Origin: Gammaproteobacteria bacterium
GTDB lineage: Bacteria; Pseudomonadota; Gammaproteobacteria; Pseudomonadales; Pseudohongiellaceae
Reading direction: 5' to 3'
DNA: 64,000 bases
Assembly (NCBI GenBank): GCA_030828385.1
Contig: JAURCS010000002.1
Span: 61,338-125,337, forward strand
Both the position numbers and the translations under genes were made by a program. Within the stretch, counting starts at the first letter, position 1. The number at the start of each line of letters is the position of its first letter. Below, piece by piece: positions 51,368-61,122 of the stretch. The notes beneath the pieces are model-generated. The model searched no databases. It was not told the DNA's origin and was given only the letters and a program-made list of their open reading frames with translations.

Positions 51368-53527
51368 CTATTTAGTCGTCACTGCCCCACGCAACCAATC
51401 CACAGCAGGATCGTTTTCGCTAATACGGTATTTACGCAGCAGGTAATTCAGTTGTGGCGTACCCTGCAAAAGGCTGGACAGTGGCTGAATGGAGAATCTG
51501 ATAAAACGGCACTGCGTTTCAGTTTTCAACTTGCCGATGATTTTGCTGGAAAAAGGCCTGATTCCCAGTTCATCACCCACCGTAAGCGGAATCCCTTCGA
51601 AGCTTGCTTTACCTGAGTCCAGAATATACCAGTAATCATCGTCAATCGTTCTTTCCTGTCGGGCGGCTATTAATTCCACTTCACACAGCGCTGAAACTTT
51701 TTCCAGCACCGTGGAAATAAGCTCGGAAAACTGAGGCAGTGTTTTCAACTCAGTGCGCATTTCCCCGCGCTTGAGTAATTTGTCGCGAAAGCCTTCGCGC
51801 ACCACAAAGTCATTAAAATTTTCTTCTGAAAATACCATGACCGTCACAGGTGAACTTGCTACGACACTGGCATTGCGCTTCAGGGTGCCAGTGACGATAG
51901 CCATCTCACCAATTATTTCACCGGCCTGCAGACTGGCAACAGTCTGGAATTCAGCCCCATCAAACATTACTACATCCCAATAGCCGGTAAGAATCAGATA
52001 CACATAGCCTCGAGTACGCTCTTCCTGTACCAGGATGACATCACCCTTGTTATAGCGTCTTACCTGATCCTCAGCCAGGATGGAGCGTGCCCAGCGATCT
52101 GAAAAAGGTTCACCCAGCCAATTGGATAAATATTGATTCATTAACGATGTATAAATTGAATCATCACCATCAACGACAATATAGCGCTTGCCGGAACTGG
52201 CCAGTGAAAAGGTGGTAGTGAACTGATGGGCAAGGTGTTCTACATGTACAAAGACCACTCTATCCGAATCAGAATTCAATGCGTCTACAGGGTCACCATG
52301 TATTGCCCCGGCCCCGCCATCAGCAACCAATAAGTCGAAACGGTCGGTGAAAATATTGCTGAGATGCTCATAGGTGTCATGACTGACGATGCCCAGTTTT
52401 TGCATTTCCCTGATGGATTCCATGCCATGGTTGTCACCTATCAGGCAAATATCCCGTTTAGAGCCCTTATGCTGAACTGAGAAAGTTGCGCCGACTGTAG
52501 GAATGCTATGTACAGTTAGATGCGGCTTTATATCCATACCAAAATATTTATGTGTTTGACCTGGCACCACTTCTATCAGGTGAAAGTACTCGCGCACCAC
52601 TTCAGCTTTCCAGTTCAGATTACAACTGAGCTTTTCAATGGCCATTTCAAATATTTCCCGCGTGGTAATAACCTCAACTTTGTGAGGCATAAGAATAAGC
52701 GGAAACATGGCGCAGTGATCAACATGCAGATGGGTCAGAAATACTGCAGATACAGAGTTTTTCGAGATTCCTCTGGCATAGAGATGCTTGTCCAGATAAG
52801 GCAGGGAATCAATCAGGATATAGCTGCCGTTATAACAGAGCGCCAAACCGGTACAGGGCTCATTGGCGGTAAAGCCTGAAGCACTGCCGAGAATTTCCAG
52901 GCCAAGTTTGACCAGATCCCGGGGAATGAAATCAGATTGCATCTGATAAGGCGGAAAAATATGTTCGTCTTCATTCAGGTCCACCTCAAGGGAATCCTCG
53001 CTGAATGAAACCGTATATTTGTCATGCCCGGTATGAAGAATGGTAAATGAACCGGCTTCGGCCTGTTCATTGATGAAGGGAATAACATTGAAAAAACTTT
53101 CGACTTCCCGCACCTGGCCTCTCTCATCTTTCAAAGCAAGATAGTGGGCGGCTTCTAGCCATTCTCTCTGGACGCGTTTCGGTGTCCCCCAACTTTCGAG
53201 TTCGGCCTCTGTCGGCCCCAGTAAAGTCAGTCTCAATAAACGAAAGACTCTTGAGATATCTTCTGCACATCCCACCAGGTTAATCTTCTTGCCATCGAAC
53301 AGCCCATTGCTCATAAAGAGGAAGTAATAGAGAGGAAATTCGAGATTATTGAGAAGGGATCCGTCCTTTTCCTTACTGTCGGTTAGCACCATGGTGTTAA
53401 GGGTAGGCACCTTGTGCAGCAGCAGGCCTTTCAGGACTTCCGGGGGCTGACCGATCAGCAGGGATTCCTCCCCATACTGGAGTACACGGCTGCCATCAGC
53501 CGGTTTTGAAACCTTCAGACTTTCCAT
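51368..53527 (-). CDS. MBL-fold protein fused to a cyclic-nucleotide-binding domain
   Basis: 719 residues, cytoplasmic. An unfamiliar N-terminal region (1-220) is followed by an MBL domain with intact H266-L-H268-V-D270-H271 and further motifs LIGDNHGMES, LLVADGGAGAIHGDP and FVHVEHL. The THLHVDH form resembles class II cyclic nucleotide phosphodiesterases and RNase Z. A cNMP-binding domain (about 490-590) has 'RRYNKGDVILVQEERTRGYVYLILTGYWDVVM' and 'LQAGEIIGEMAIVTGTLKRNASVVASS'. A second, partial cNMP-like part may follow (about 610-690). The chain may sense and degrade a cyclic nucleotide, or hydrolyse another substrate under its control. The sequence does not settle which. Monocistronic. Confidence 0.88.
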   Translation of the reverse strand: MESLKVSKPADGSRVLQYGEESLLIGQPPEVLKGLLLHKVPTLNTMVLTDSKEKDGSLLNNLEFPLYYFLFMSNGLFDGKKINLVGCAEDISRVFRLLRLTLLGPTEAELESWGTPKRVQREWLEAAHYLALKDERGQVREVESFFNVIPFINEQAEAGSFTILHTGHDKYTVSFSEDSLEVDLNEDEHIFPPYQMQSDFIPRDLVKLGLEILGSASGFTANEPCTGLALCYNGSYILIDSLPYLDKHLYARGISKNSVSAVFLTHLHVDHCAMFPLILMPHKVEVITTREIFEMAIEKLSCNLNWKAEVVREYFHLIEVVPGQTHKYFGMDIKPHLTVHSIPTVGATFSVQHKGSKRDICLIGDNHGMESIREMQKLGIVSHDTYEHLSNIFTDRFDLLVADGGAGAIHGDPVDALNSDSDRVVFVHVEHLAHQFTTTFSLASSGKRYIVVDGDDSIYTSLMNQYLSNWLGEPFSDRWARSILAEDQVRRYNKGDVILVQEERTRGYVYLILTGYWDVVMFDGAEFQTVASLQAGEIIGEMAIVTGTLKRNASVVASSPVTVMVFSEENFNDFVVREGFRDKLLKRGEMRTELKTLPQFSELISTVLEKVSALCEVELIAARQERTIDDDYWYILDSGKASFEGIPLTVGDELGIRPFSSKIIGKLKTETQCRFIRFSIQPLSSLLQGTPQLNYLLRKYRISENDPAVDWLRGAVTTK

Positions 53528-53833
53528 GATCTAACCTGTTTCCCGGTTCTTAATTCTTGTGATATTCCCTTACAGCTGCCGGTGAAAGTGAGATTCAGGG
53601 TGAAGTTAACTCTCGATGGTCAGTATATAAGCAAATGATAGCATTTTGCCATACCCCGCATTATTGCTGGGTTTATAACCATATTTGAGTTTCGCAGTTG
53701 AAAATATGGGAGTTATTCCTGTCGTTTGTTTTTACCCCCTACTAATGTGAACCAGGTCTCGAATTCCGACTTTTTTCCAAAAAAAACCCGCTACCCAGAC
53801 TTCTGCGTAGCGGGTTCTGTTTAGGCCAGTCTC
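53528..53833. other. Intergenic region upstream of the MBL/cNMP gene
   Basis: 306 bp without a gene. It holds an inverted repeat CCATATTT (53679-53686)/AAATATGG (53702-53709) about 150 bp upstream of the MBL/cNMP start, and the terminator of the DUF2272 gene (53777-53816). Confidence 0.4.
53777..53816 (-). terminator. Intrinsic terminator of the DUF2272 gene
   Basis: AACCCGCTAC (53785-53794) and GTAGCGGGTT (53807-53816) pair perfectly over 10 bp; on the minus strand a run of eight T follows. The gene's stop is at 53834. Confidence 0.88.
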
Positions 53834-54793
53834 TTACCCAGACTTTGAAGAAACCGGTTTTATGTTTTTTATCGCAAAGTCTTTATTACCAGTACTAAGT
53901 TTCAGGTGGGCAAAAATGCTTCTTTCCCCGTAAGCTGCAGGTTGCAGGTACGAGTCCGGAGAGGGTATCGCTGGCAACAACTTCATCCTCACCGCCCCCC
54001 TGACATTGCCACCGATCACTTTTATCTGTTTATTTTCAGCATCCAGCTCCACCACCACATCACAATGGGTTCTGGCACCTTCGCCCATTTGCCCTCTGCG
54101 CTGCTCAAGGTTTCTATATTCCGGGCGACTGCCTCGGCAAAGCATGTCACCAGGCAGTATCTCAGCCTCACCGATATCATAGGCTATGTAAGCTGCCTGC
54201 GGTTCCAGGCCATCACGGGCACGAATGGCCTGATCAATATAGGAATGATGAGCAATGGCGCGCTGAAACTTGTCATATTCACCCAGTCCGCTTTCACACA
54301 TTACCCAGGAAATAAATGCTGCCGACCAGAAGTCACGCCAGCGCGCCGTAATGCCCTGCTCGCGCCAGCGCTGGTTTTGCCGCTCCAGTAACCAGCTGCT
54401 GTCGGGTGCGGCCGCCCAGTAACCGGCAATATCATCGGAAACACGTCTGGCCTCTTCTTCCGACATCCAGTTGGTGCGCCACCAGCGACGACTGCGACCG
54501 GCATTGGCATCAAGCTCTTCCTGACGGGTCATGTCGAGCACGCTGGCACCAAACCAGGTCCACTCCTGGCTGGCAATATCTACAATACGCTGCCTGACTT
54601 GTGAAGCCGGCAACGAACGGCAACTGCGGTCACTGATACGCATTTCGCCGGGACTGCCCATGACACGTGCCGAGGGTGGCAACACATCCAGCATTTCCCG
54701 CGGTAGTCGCTCTGCAGGAATATGATGCTGTGCCTGGGGTGATATTGGCAACAACAACAGCAGCAGAAAAGATATGGAAAATTTATTTATCAT
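53834..54793 (-). CDS. DUF2272 secreted protein
   Basis: About 319 residues from ATG 54793, which opens a signal peptide (FLLLLLLPISPQAQ). The DUF2272 domain spans about 70-260: 'QEWTWFGASVLD', 'WRTNWMSEEEARRVSDDIAGYWAA', 'WRDFWSAAFISWVMCESGLG', 'FQRAIAHHSYIDQAI', 'ILPGDMLCRGSR', 'THCDVVVELDAENKQIKVIGGNV'. The Cys and His of these segments (C in WVMC, HC in THCDVV) resemble a papain-like/NlpC-type arrangement, so a peptidoglycan hydrolase role is possible. Own terminator downstream. Confidence 0.86.
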   Translation of the reverse strand: MINKFSISFLLLLLLPISPQAQHHIPAERLPREMLDVLPPSARVMGSPGEMRISDRSCRSLPASQVRQRIVDIASQEWTWFGASVLDMTRQEELDANAGRSRRWWRTNWMSEEEARRVSDDIAGYWAAAPDSSWLLERQNQRWREQGITARWRDFWSAAFISWVMCESGLGEYDKFQRAIAHHSYIDQAIRARDGLEPQAAYIAYDIGEAEILPGDMLCRGSRPEYRNLEQRRGQMGEGARTHCDVVVELDAENKQIKVIGGNVRGAVRMKLLPAIPSPDSYLQPAAYGERSIFAHLKLSTGNKDFAIKNIKPVSSKSG

Positions 54794-54882
54794 GAAGACA
54801 ATCTTGCATAAATCCTTATTAATATTTTGTCTGGCCATGCCCAGTAAGAGTAAACACTGCAACTGAAAATTCCAAGCGCCCG

Positions 54883-55494
54883 TTAAATAACTGCGATCCA
54901 GCGCTCTATCCCTTTCAAGATCATATCCACTGCGAAAGAGCCGGTAAACAGCGCAGTGATTCGCCCGGCAATTTCCACGTAGCGTTCCACGTATCTCTCT
55001 TTACGTGTCTGCACGAAATCATGGATCTTTTTAAACAGGATTATCGAGCCCAACGCACAAACCAGACCCACCGCTATGGCAAGGCTCGACATGATCAGAC
55101 CAAGCTGGGTGCCGGCAATCACACTAGCACTGATAGTACCCGGGCCAACAATAAAAGGCATGGCGATAGCACCAGCGATTTCAGTGGAATGAGGGTTAAC
55201 GGAAGAAATTGGCGGCCCGATTCCCAGAATCAGCCTTATACCAATGATAAGGAAGGTAATTCCGCCGAATATCATAAAGGCTAGGAAACGTATCTGTAGC
55301 ACATCGTCAAAAATTACTTCGCCAAGCCAGGCGAAAAGAAAAAATACACAGAAACTGATCAAACCGGCCCGCGCCATGATGCGCGCAAACTGGCCAAAGG
55401 GGACTTCCTTTATCAGCGTGAGCAGGTAAACACTCATGATGAAAGGGTTTAGCAGAACAAAAATCAGTAAAAACGATTGGGAAAAAATTTCCAT
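54883..55494 (-). CDS. MarC family (UPF0056) inner-membrane protein
   Basis: 203 residues with six hydrophobic segments. Family marks: 'FVLLNPFIMSVYLLTL' at the N-end, 'FLAFMIFGGITFLIIGIRLI', 'AIAMPFIVGPGTISASVI' and 'IAGRITALFTGSFAVDMILKGIERW'. MarC proteins have no proven function; the early link to multiple antibiotic resistance was not upheld. It lies between DUF2272 and DUF1552 genes, all on the minus strand, with modest gaps (89 and 43 bp). Confidence 0.92.
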   Translation of the reverse strand: MEIFSQSFLLIFVLLNPFIMSVYLLTLIKEVPFGQFARIMARAGLISFCVFFLFAWLGEVIFDDVLQIRFLAFMIFGGITFLIIGIRLILGIGPPISSVNPHSTEIAGAIAMPFIVGPGTISASVIAGTQLGLIMSSLAIAVGLVCALGSIILFKKIHDFVQTRKERYVERYVEIAGRITALFTGSFAVDMILKGIERWIAVI

Positions 55495-55537
55495 AACAAG
55501 TAATTATCTTTCCCAATCAGTAATCAGAATGGCTATT

Positions 55538-56890
55538 TCAAACTTCAGAAATAATGCCGGTGGCGTTAGCCCATTGATCCACTTCGATACCGAGTTTATC
55601 CAGCATGGTCAGATGCAGGTTGGCTATTGGTGTACGCTCTGGCAGATCAACATGTTGCCCCCCGAGCTTCATGGTCCCCGCACCACCGCCTACCAGGATG
55701 TTGGGGACCGGATAATTATTATGCATATCGCTGTTGCTCATATTGGAGCCATACATAAACAGCGAGTTATCCAGCAATGAGCCTTCACCATCAGGGGTAT
55801 TCGCCAGCTTATCCAGGAAGGCACTGAATTTCTCAACGTGCCAGGTCTGAATCCGCACCAATCGGCGCAGGCGCTCCAGATCGTTGGCATGATGTGACAG
55901 CGGATGAAAGGCATCCGGTACACCGATGTGGTTATAGGTACGATTGGTACCTTCTGACACCATAATATAGGAAGCAACACGCGTCAGGTTGGCCTGGTAA
56001 GCCAGCGCAATCAAATCAAACAACAGTTTTACCTGCTCATCAAATCGGTCCAGTTCACCCACCGGCGCCTGGGGAATATCAAAGCCGGACAGATCCTGTC
56101 CTGCCGCCATATTTACGCGGCGCTCAATTTCACGCACGGTATCAAGGTAGCCATCCAGCAACAGCTTATCACTGGGGCCAAGGGTTTTCTGCAGCGCATT
56201 GGTGCGCTCGGCGATCAGATCAAGAATACTGGCTTTCTGTCGAATGATCGCATTACGTTCCTGGGAATTATCCCCTTCGCCAAACAGTTGCAGGAAAATC
56301 TTGCGTGGATTGAATTCCATCGGCAAAGGCGAGTTGGCGTTTCTGAAGGAAAGTGTGGAGGAGTAGTAACAGCCCCCGGTCCCGCCTCCGCAAGCCGCCA
56401 CCTGAACCGTGGTTTCAGCCGCCACTTCGAGCGATGGTAGCGCGGTATCCTGGCCAATGTGCTGGGCAATCACCTGATCCAGCGTAGTGGACATACTGGC
56501 CCCGGCAGCAGCACTGTCCGGTCGCACGCCACTGAGCCAGGTCGCTGGAACGATGGTGTGCACAGAGCCGGCACTGGCGGCGTTTTCCAGATTACCAAAA
56601 GAGTTTACGTATTGCTTATGGGGTTCAAGTGAGGCCAGTATTTTGCTGAGCTCAAAATTATCTCCGGCACCACGGGGTGTCCAGCTATCGAGTTCCGGGC
56701 CATGGGCAGTGTTATGCATGATCGCGCCATGGGGAATGTAAAAGAAACCGGTACGAATCTTCCCGGCGGCAGCTGTCTGGGCCAGCGCCGTACTTGCCGG
56801 AACCATGGCGTCCAGAAAGGGCAGCGCCAGTGATACACCCGCGCCTCTGAGAACCGCACGTCGACTCAGGTGTTTTTTGGTAAGAAACAT
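55538..56890 (-). CDS. DUF1552 (HXXSHH) Tat-exported protein, divergent copy
   Basis: 450 residues. Twin-arginine signal (SRRAVLRGAGVSLALPFLDAMVP). The family's name motif is present as H329-P-L-S332-H333-H334. Other marks: 'RTGFFYIPHGAIMHN', 'LPMEFNPRKIFLQLFGEGD', 'LLFDLIALAYQANLTRVASYIM', 'NSLFMYGSNMSNSDMHNNYPVPNILVGGGAGTM'. A Cys pair CGGGTGGC (167-174) is specific to this copy. DUF1552 genes usually pair with PSD diheme genes. Here it is divergent from module copy C by 354 bp, while copy C has its own DUF1552; it may serve copy B or be a spare. Confidence 0.93.
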   Translation of the reverse strand: MFLTKKHLSRRAVLRGAGVSLALPFLDAMVPASTALAQTAAAGKIRTGFFYIPHGAIMHNTAHGPELDSWTPRGAGDNFELSKILASLEPHKQYVNSFGNLENAASAGSVHTIVPATWLSGVRPDSAAAGASMSTTLDQVIAQHIGQDTALPSLEVAAETTVQVAACGGGTGGCYYSSTLSFRNANSPLPMEFNPRKIFLQLFGEGDNSQERNAIIRQKASILDLIAERTNALQKTLGPSDKLLLDGYLDTVREIERRVNMAAGQDLSGFDIPQAPVGELDRFDEQVKLLFDLIALAYQANLTRVASYIMVSEGTNRTYNHIGVPDAFHPLSHHANDLERLRRLVRIQTWHVEKFSAFLDKLANTPDGEGSLLDNSLFMYGSNMSNSDMHNNYPVPNILVGGGAGTMKLGGQHVDLPERTPIANLHLTMLDKLGIEVDQWANATGIISEV

Positions 56891-56949
56891 GTCGTTGACT
56901 CCACTATATTTGGACCTTCTTTCCCACTACCTTCCCCACTTGCCCTATT

Positions 56950-56966
56950 ATCAAGAAGCTCTTGAT
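56950..56966. promoter_or_regulatory. 17-bp palindrome in the divergent DUF1552/PSD promoter region
   Basis: ATCAAGAAGCTCTTGAT has perfect 7-bp arms (56950-56956, 56960-56966) and lies 60 bp upstream of the divergent DUF1552 start. It looks like a dimeric regulator site. The whole 354-bp gap (56891-57244) has no gene. A -10-like TATAAT is at 57230-57235 on the plus strand, only 10 bp before ATG 57245. Confidence 0.5.
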
Positions 56967-57244
56967 TTATGCCAAGGCATGAGGTCACTCCCGCTTCCTA
57001 TTATATAGCCTAATGATTCTTATATAGACCCCGGGCAGTGCAATATCCAGCATTTCATTGAGGAAGTATTGTGAAATTTGGCACCAGGCCGAAAGTCAGC
57101 GGACAGTTGCCTTTATAATCTGCCTGTATTGTAGCTGGAATAAAGAAAGGCCGGTCAGGCGCAGAGGAGAAGAAACTGCCTTAATCCGCGGTCTCTCTCG
57201 CTTACGTATAACTTTCACTGCCAGCTCTATATAATGCGACATCC

Positions 57245-59746
57245 ATGAAAATCGACAAAGTATCTGAATTTACCACACAGCGACATAATTACATGAGTAA
57301 CAAAGAAAGTATGTTTGGCTCCGCAATCAGTTCAAAACACGCACAGGGCTATAGCCCAGCATGTTCCCTTAAAGCACTGGCCAGTCTGTTTGTGCCTTTC
57401 ATCTGTCTGGCATTTTCTTTTCAATCTGCCAACGCCCAGGATTCCGCCCAGGACCTTATCCAAACCTATTGTGTCGACTGTCATAATCTTGAAGATTATT
57501 CCGGTGGCATTGCTTTCGACCTGATGGACATGAATCAACTCACCCAGGATCATGAAACCTGGGAAATGGCAATCAACAAGCTGCGTGGTCGCCTGATGCC
57601 ACCCACCGGAGCAATGCAACCCAGCCAGGTTGAAGTTGACACCCTGGTCAGCTCACTGGAAACCTCTATCGACTCCAGTCTGGAAGAAATGCATATCGGC
57701 CATGTGCCGGTTCAGCGTCTTAACCGAACCGAATTCGCGACAATCGTGGAAGACCTGCTGGCAGTGGAAGTTGACCCTGCCCAGTTACTGCCCAGTGAAA
57801 TTGAAGTGGAAGGTTTCGATAATATTGCCAACGCGCTGGGCTCATCCCCTTCTTTTCTGGAACAATATATCGCGGCTACACGCCTGGTCGCCACCGAAGC
57901 GGTAGGCGCCCCGGTACCCAAATTTGCCAACGTGTTTCATCCACTGCCCGATCGTGGTTTTGGCAGCAATGTCTCCCGTGACCACATTGATGGCTTTCCT
58001 CTGGGCACCCGTGGCGGCATGCGCTTCACTCACTTCTTTCCCTCGGACGGTGAATATCGCTTCAGTATTCTTGATATTGATGCCGGCCTCTATCCCCGCG
58101 GTATGGAAACTGCTGCCACCATGGTTATCCTGGTTGATGGCAAGGAAGTAAACCGTATCGATATTGGTGGCCCGGAAGACCTGGCTATAGCAACCCGCGA
58201 CGGCGTTGTTGGCGGTGATGTCATCCTGGCAAAACTGGCAGGGCTTTCCGCGGATGTCGAAGTAGGCACCCATGAAGTGATCGTTACCTTTATTGAGCGC
58301 TCCTGGGGCGCCAGCAACAATGCTACCGGTAATGGCAGAGTATCCGGTATGCCCAGAATCGGTCTCGGCGTCGAAGTTGAAGGGCCGTTTAACCCTACCG
58401 GCCTTTCCCTCAGCGAAAGTCGGGAAAGAATTTTCACCTGCCAGCCCTCGGAATTGGCAGAAGAACGTCCCTGTGCAGAAAACATTGCACGAAATCTGGC
58501 CACCAAAGCTTTCCGTCGTCCGGTGACCGATGAAGACCTGGAATGGTTGATGCCGTTCTATGAAGTCGGGAGTGCTGAAGCCGGCGGTTTCGATGCAGGC
58601 GTAATTGAACTGGTAACGGCCATACTCTCAAGCCCTGATTTCCTCTTTCGCTCATTAAAAATTACCTCAAACGAGCCCAGAGTACTTAATGATGTGGAGC
58701 TGGCATCGCGCCTGTCTTTCTTCATGTGGAGCCAGGGCCCCGATGAAGAATTGATTGCACTGGCCTCCGAAAGCAAGCTTTCCGATCCTGAAGTCATGGC
58801 GGCTCAGGTTCTGCGTATGCTGGCAGATCCGCGCGCCAATTCATTGATCGAAAATTTTGCTCTGGCCTGGCTTAACCTTGATGAACTGGATGCAGTCCAG
58901 CCTACCGAGCGGGGTTTTAATGATGCCATGCGCACCAACTTCGAGAGAGAAATCCGTCTATTTCTGGCCAGCGTGCTACTGGAGAACCGCAGCGTGCATG
59001 AATTGCTCACCGCTGACTGGACCTACCTTAATGACTCACTGGCTCGTCACTACGGTATTGAAGGCGTCCTTGGCAGCCAGTTCCGTCGCGTCACCCTTGA
59101 GGATGACAAGCGCTGGGGCTTGCTCGGCAAAGGGGCCACCCTGCTAAGAACCTCTTACGGCGATCGCACCTCGCCGGTGTTGCGCGGTGCCTGGGTCCTG
59201 GATCGCATCCTCGGAACACCGCCGGCACCACCGCCTCCGAACGTGGAAGTGGACCTTTCGATCCGCGAAGGTGAAGCCCCTACTACTGTTCGTGCCAGAC
59301 TGGAAGTACACCGCGAGAACCCAACCTGTCAGGCCTGTCATGGCGCCATCGATCCGCCCGGACTGGCATTGGAGAATTTTGACCTTACCGGACGCTGGCG
59401 CGATGTTGACCGTCAGGCCAATGCTGTCATTGATGCCTCTACCATTCTCAATAGCGGCATAGAAATTAATGGCCCGAGCGAACTGCGCGAGCATCTGTTA
59501 AGCAGGGAAGATCAGCTGCCTGCTACCATCACCAAACGTCTGATGATGTATGCCATGAATCGTGAAATTGAATATTTTGATATGCCGCTGGTGCGAGAAA
59601 TTGTACGTGAATCAGCTGAACAGAATTACACCTTTGCCTCTATTATTACCGGCATCGTCAACAGTCCTGCTTTCCGAATGCAGGGTCCGGAAGAAAACCA
59701 CGACGAGTCGGCTGTAGCACTCGCAACAAACGAATCAGGGAGATAA
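57245..59746 (+). CDS. Diheme PSCyt/PSD-family exported protein, copy C
   Basis: 833 residues from ATG 57245, but Met codons at 57293 and 57311 are possible; none has a good ribosome site, and the first would be nearly leaderless given the -10 box at 57230. The signal core is 'ALASLFVPFICLAFSFQSANAQ'. Heme motifs are C76-V-D-C-H80 and C695-Q-A-C-H699. Domain order is PSCyt1, DUF1587, middle part, DUF1595, DUF1592, DUF1588, DUF1585, as in copies A and B. It begins the most complete module: DUF1552 starts 3 bp after its stop, then MBL and ankyrin genes. Electron transfer is likely; substrate unknown. Confidence 0.94.
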   Translation: MKIDKVSEFTTQRHNYMSNKESMFGSAISSKHAQGYSPACSLKALASLFVPFICLAFSFQSANAQDSAQDLIQTYCVDCHNLEDYSGGIAFDLMDMNQLTQDHETWEMAINKLRGRLMPPTGAMQPSQVEVDTLVSSLETSIDSSLEEMHIGHVPVQRLNRTEFATIVEDLLAVEVDPAQLLPSEIEVEGFDNIANALGSSPSFLEQYIAATRLVATEAVGAPVPKFANVFHPLPDRGFGSNVSRDHIDGFPLGTRGGMRFTHFFPSDGEYRFSILDIDAGLYPRGMETAATMVILVDGKEVNRIDIGGPEDLAIATRDGVVGGDVILAKLAGLSADVEVGTHEVIVTFIERSWGASNNATGNGRVSGMPRIGLGVEVEGPFNPTGLSLSESRERIFTCQPSELAEERPCAENIARNLATKAFRRPVTDEDLEWLMPFYEVGSAEAGGFDAGVIELVTAILSSPDFLFRSLKITSNEPRVLNDVELASRLSFFMWSQGPDEELIALASESKLSDPEVMAAQVLRMLADPRANSLIENFALAWLNLDELDAVQPTERGFNDAMRTNFEREIRLFLASVLLENRSVHELLTADWTYLNDSLARHYGIEGVLGSQFRRVTLEDDKRWGLLGKGATLLRTSYGDRTSPVLRGAWVLDRILGTPPAPPPPNVEVDLSIREGEAPTTVRARLEVHRENPTCQACHGAIDPPGLALENFDLTGRWRDVDRQANAVIDASTILNSGIEINGPSELREHLLSREDQLPATITKRLMMYAMNREIEYFDMPLVREIVRESAEQNYTFASIITGIVNSPAFRMQGPEENHDESAVALATNESGR

Positions 59747-59749
59747 ACA

Positions 59750-61090
59750 ATGGCTCATTTTCTCACCAAGAAACATCTGTCCCGACGTACACTTCTGCGC
59801 AGCGGTGCAGTAGGCCTGGGACTGCCCTTTCTGGACGCCATGGTACCGGCAGGGACGGCGCTGGCTCAGGTTGATGCCATGCCCAAAAAACGTGCCGGAT
59901 TTTTCTACCTGCCCCATGGCACCATTATGAACAATACGCCTTTAGGTAAAGAGGTTGATAAATGGACCTGCACGGGTTCCGGTGACAACTTTCAGCTTGG
60001 CAGTATTCTTGAGCCACTCGATCCGCTAAAACAGTACCTCACCACATTCGAAAATATTGAAAACACTGCTGCCGGTGGCTCAGTGCATACGCTCAATCCA
60101 GCGACCTGGCTTTCCTGTGTGCGGCCTGGCACTGGCTCCACTCCGGAACTTGCGACCACACTGGACCAGGTCATTGCCCAGCAGCTGGGTCAGGAAACCG
60201 CGCTGCCTTCCATGGAACTGGCGACAGAGACCACTATTCAGGTGGCTGCCGGCAACGGTGGCTTTTATGCGGTGACCACGTCTTTCTCTGCTCCCAACAA
60301 ACCGTTGCCCATGGAATTTAATCCGCGCAAGGTTTTCATACAGTTGATGGGACCCTATGACACCCAGGAAGAGCGAGAAATGATCCTGCGAAAAAACAGC
60401 AGCATCCTCGACATGATTGCCGATCGCACCCGGGCACTGCAGAAAGACCTTGGTACCGGTGACCGCGCCTTGTTATCTGATTATCTCGACACCGTTCGCG
60501 AAATAGAACGCCGCGTTCAGCTGGCTGGTGAACAGGACCTGTCAGGCATTGATGTGCCGACCGCTCCGGTAGGTGAGTTCGAGAACTTTGATGACCAGAT
60601 CACCATGATGTTTGATCTGATTGCCCTGGCGTATCAGGCAGACCTGACCAGAATCTCCACCCTGGTGATGGCTGCAGAAGGCACCGACCGCACCTATCCA
60701 CAGGTGAATGTCGCCGGTGGTTTCCACCCTACCAGCCACCACACCAATAATCCCGAACGTATTGCCGAGCTGATTCGCATTCAAAGTTACCACATGAAGC
60801 ATTTTGCACGCTTCGTTCAGAAACTCGCCGATACCCCTGACGGCGATGGCAGCATACTGGACCATTCCCTGTTCCTGTATGGCTCCAATATGGGCAACAG
60901 TAATCAGCATGACAATTATCCGCTACCGGCAATTCTTATGGGCGGTGCCAGCGGCGCTGTCAGAGGTGGCAAGAACATTATCCTGCCTGAGCGTACCCCG
61001 CTAGCCAATGTGCACCTGACGATTCTCGAAAGACTGGGCATCCCTCAGGAAAGTTTTGGCAACAGCACCGGAACCATCGCCGAAGTTTAA
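59750..61090 (+). CDS. DUF1552 (HXXSHH) Tat-exported protein, module copy C
   Basis: 446 residues. Twin-arginine signal (SRRTLLRSGAVGLGLPFLDAMVP). HXXSHH motif H326-P-T-S329-H330-H331. The N-part 'RAGFFYLPHGTIMNN' and the C-part 'HSLFLYGSNMGNSNQHDNYPLPAILMG' match the divergent copy at 55538. The His-rich motif suggests metal binding, and the fold may be related to the alkaline phosphatase/sulfatase group (from memory). The 3-bp gap after the PSD gene implies translational coupling and equal expression. Exact function is unknown. Confidence 0.94.
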   Translation: MAHFLTKKHLSRRTLLRSGAVGLGLPFLDAMVPAGTALAQVDAMPKKRAGFFYLPHGTIMNNTPLGKEVDKWTCTGSGDNFQLGSILEPLDPLKQYLTTFENIENTAAGGSVHTLNPATWLSCVRPGTGSTPELATTLDQVIAQQLGQETALPSMELATETTIQVAAGNGGFYAVTTSFSAPNKPLPMEFNPRKVFIQLMGPYDTQEEREMILRKNSSILDMIADRTRALQKDLGTGDRALLSDYLDTVREIERRVQLAGEQDLSGIDVPTAPVGEFENFDDQITMMFDLIALAYQADLTRISTLVMAAEGTDRTYPQVNVAGGFHPTSHHTNNPERIAELIRIQSYHMKHFARFVQKLADTPDGDGSILDHSLFLYGSNMGNSNQHDNYPLPAILMGGASGAVRGGKNIILPERTPLANVHLTILERLGIPQESFGNSTGTIAEV

Positions 61091-61122
61091 AAGATATCCA
61101 AAGAAGTATAAGAACAGAAATA

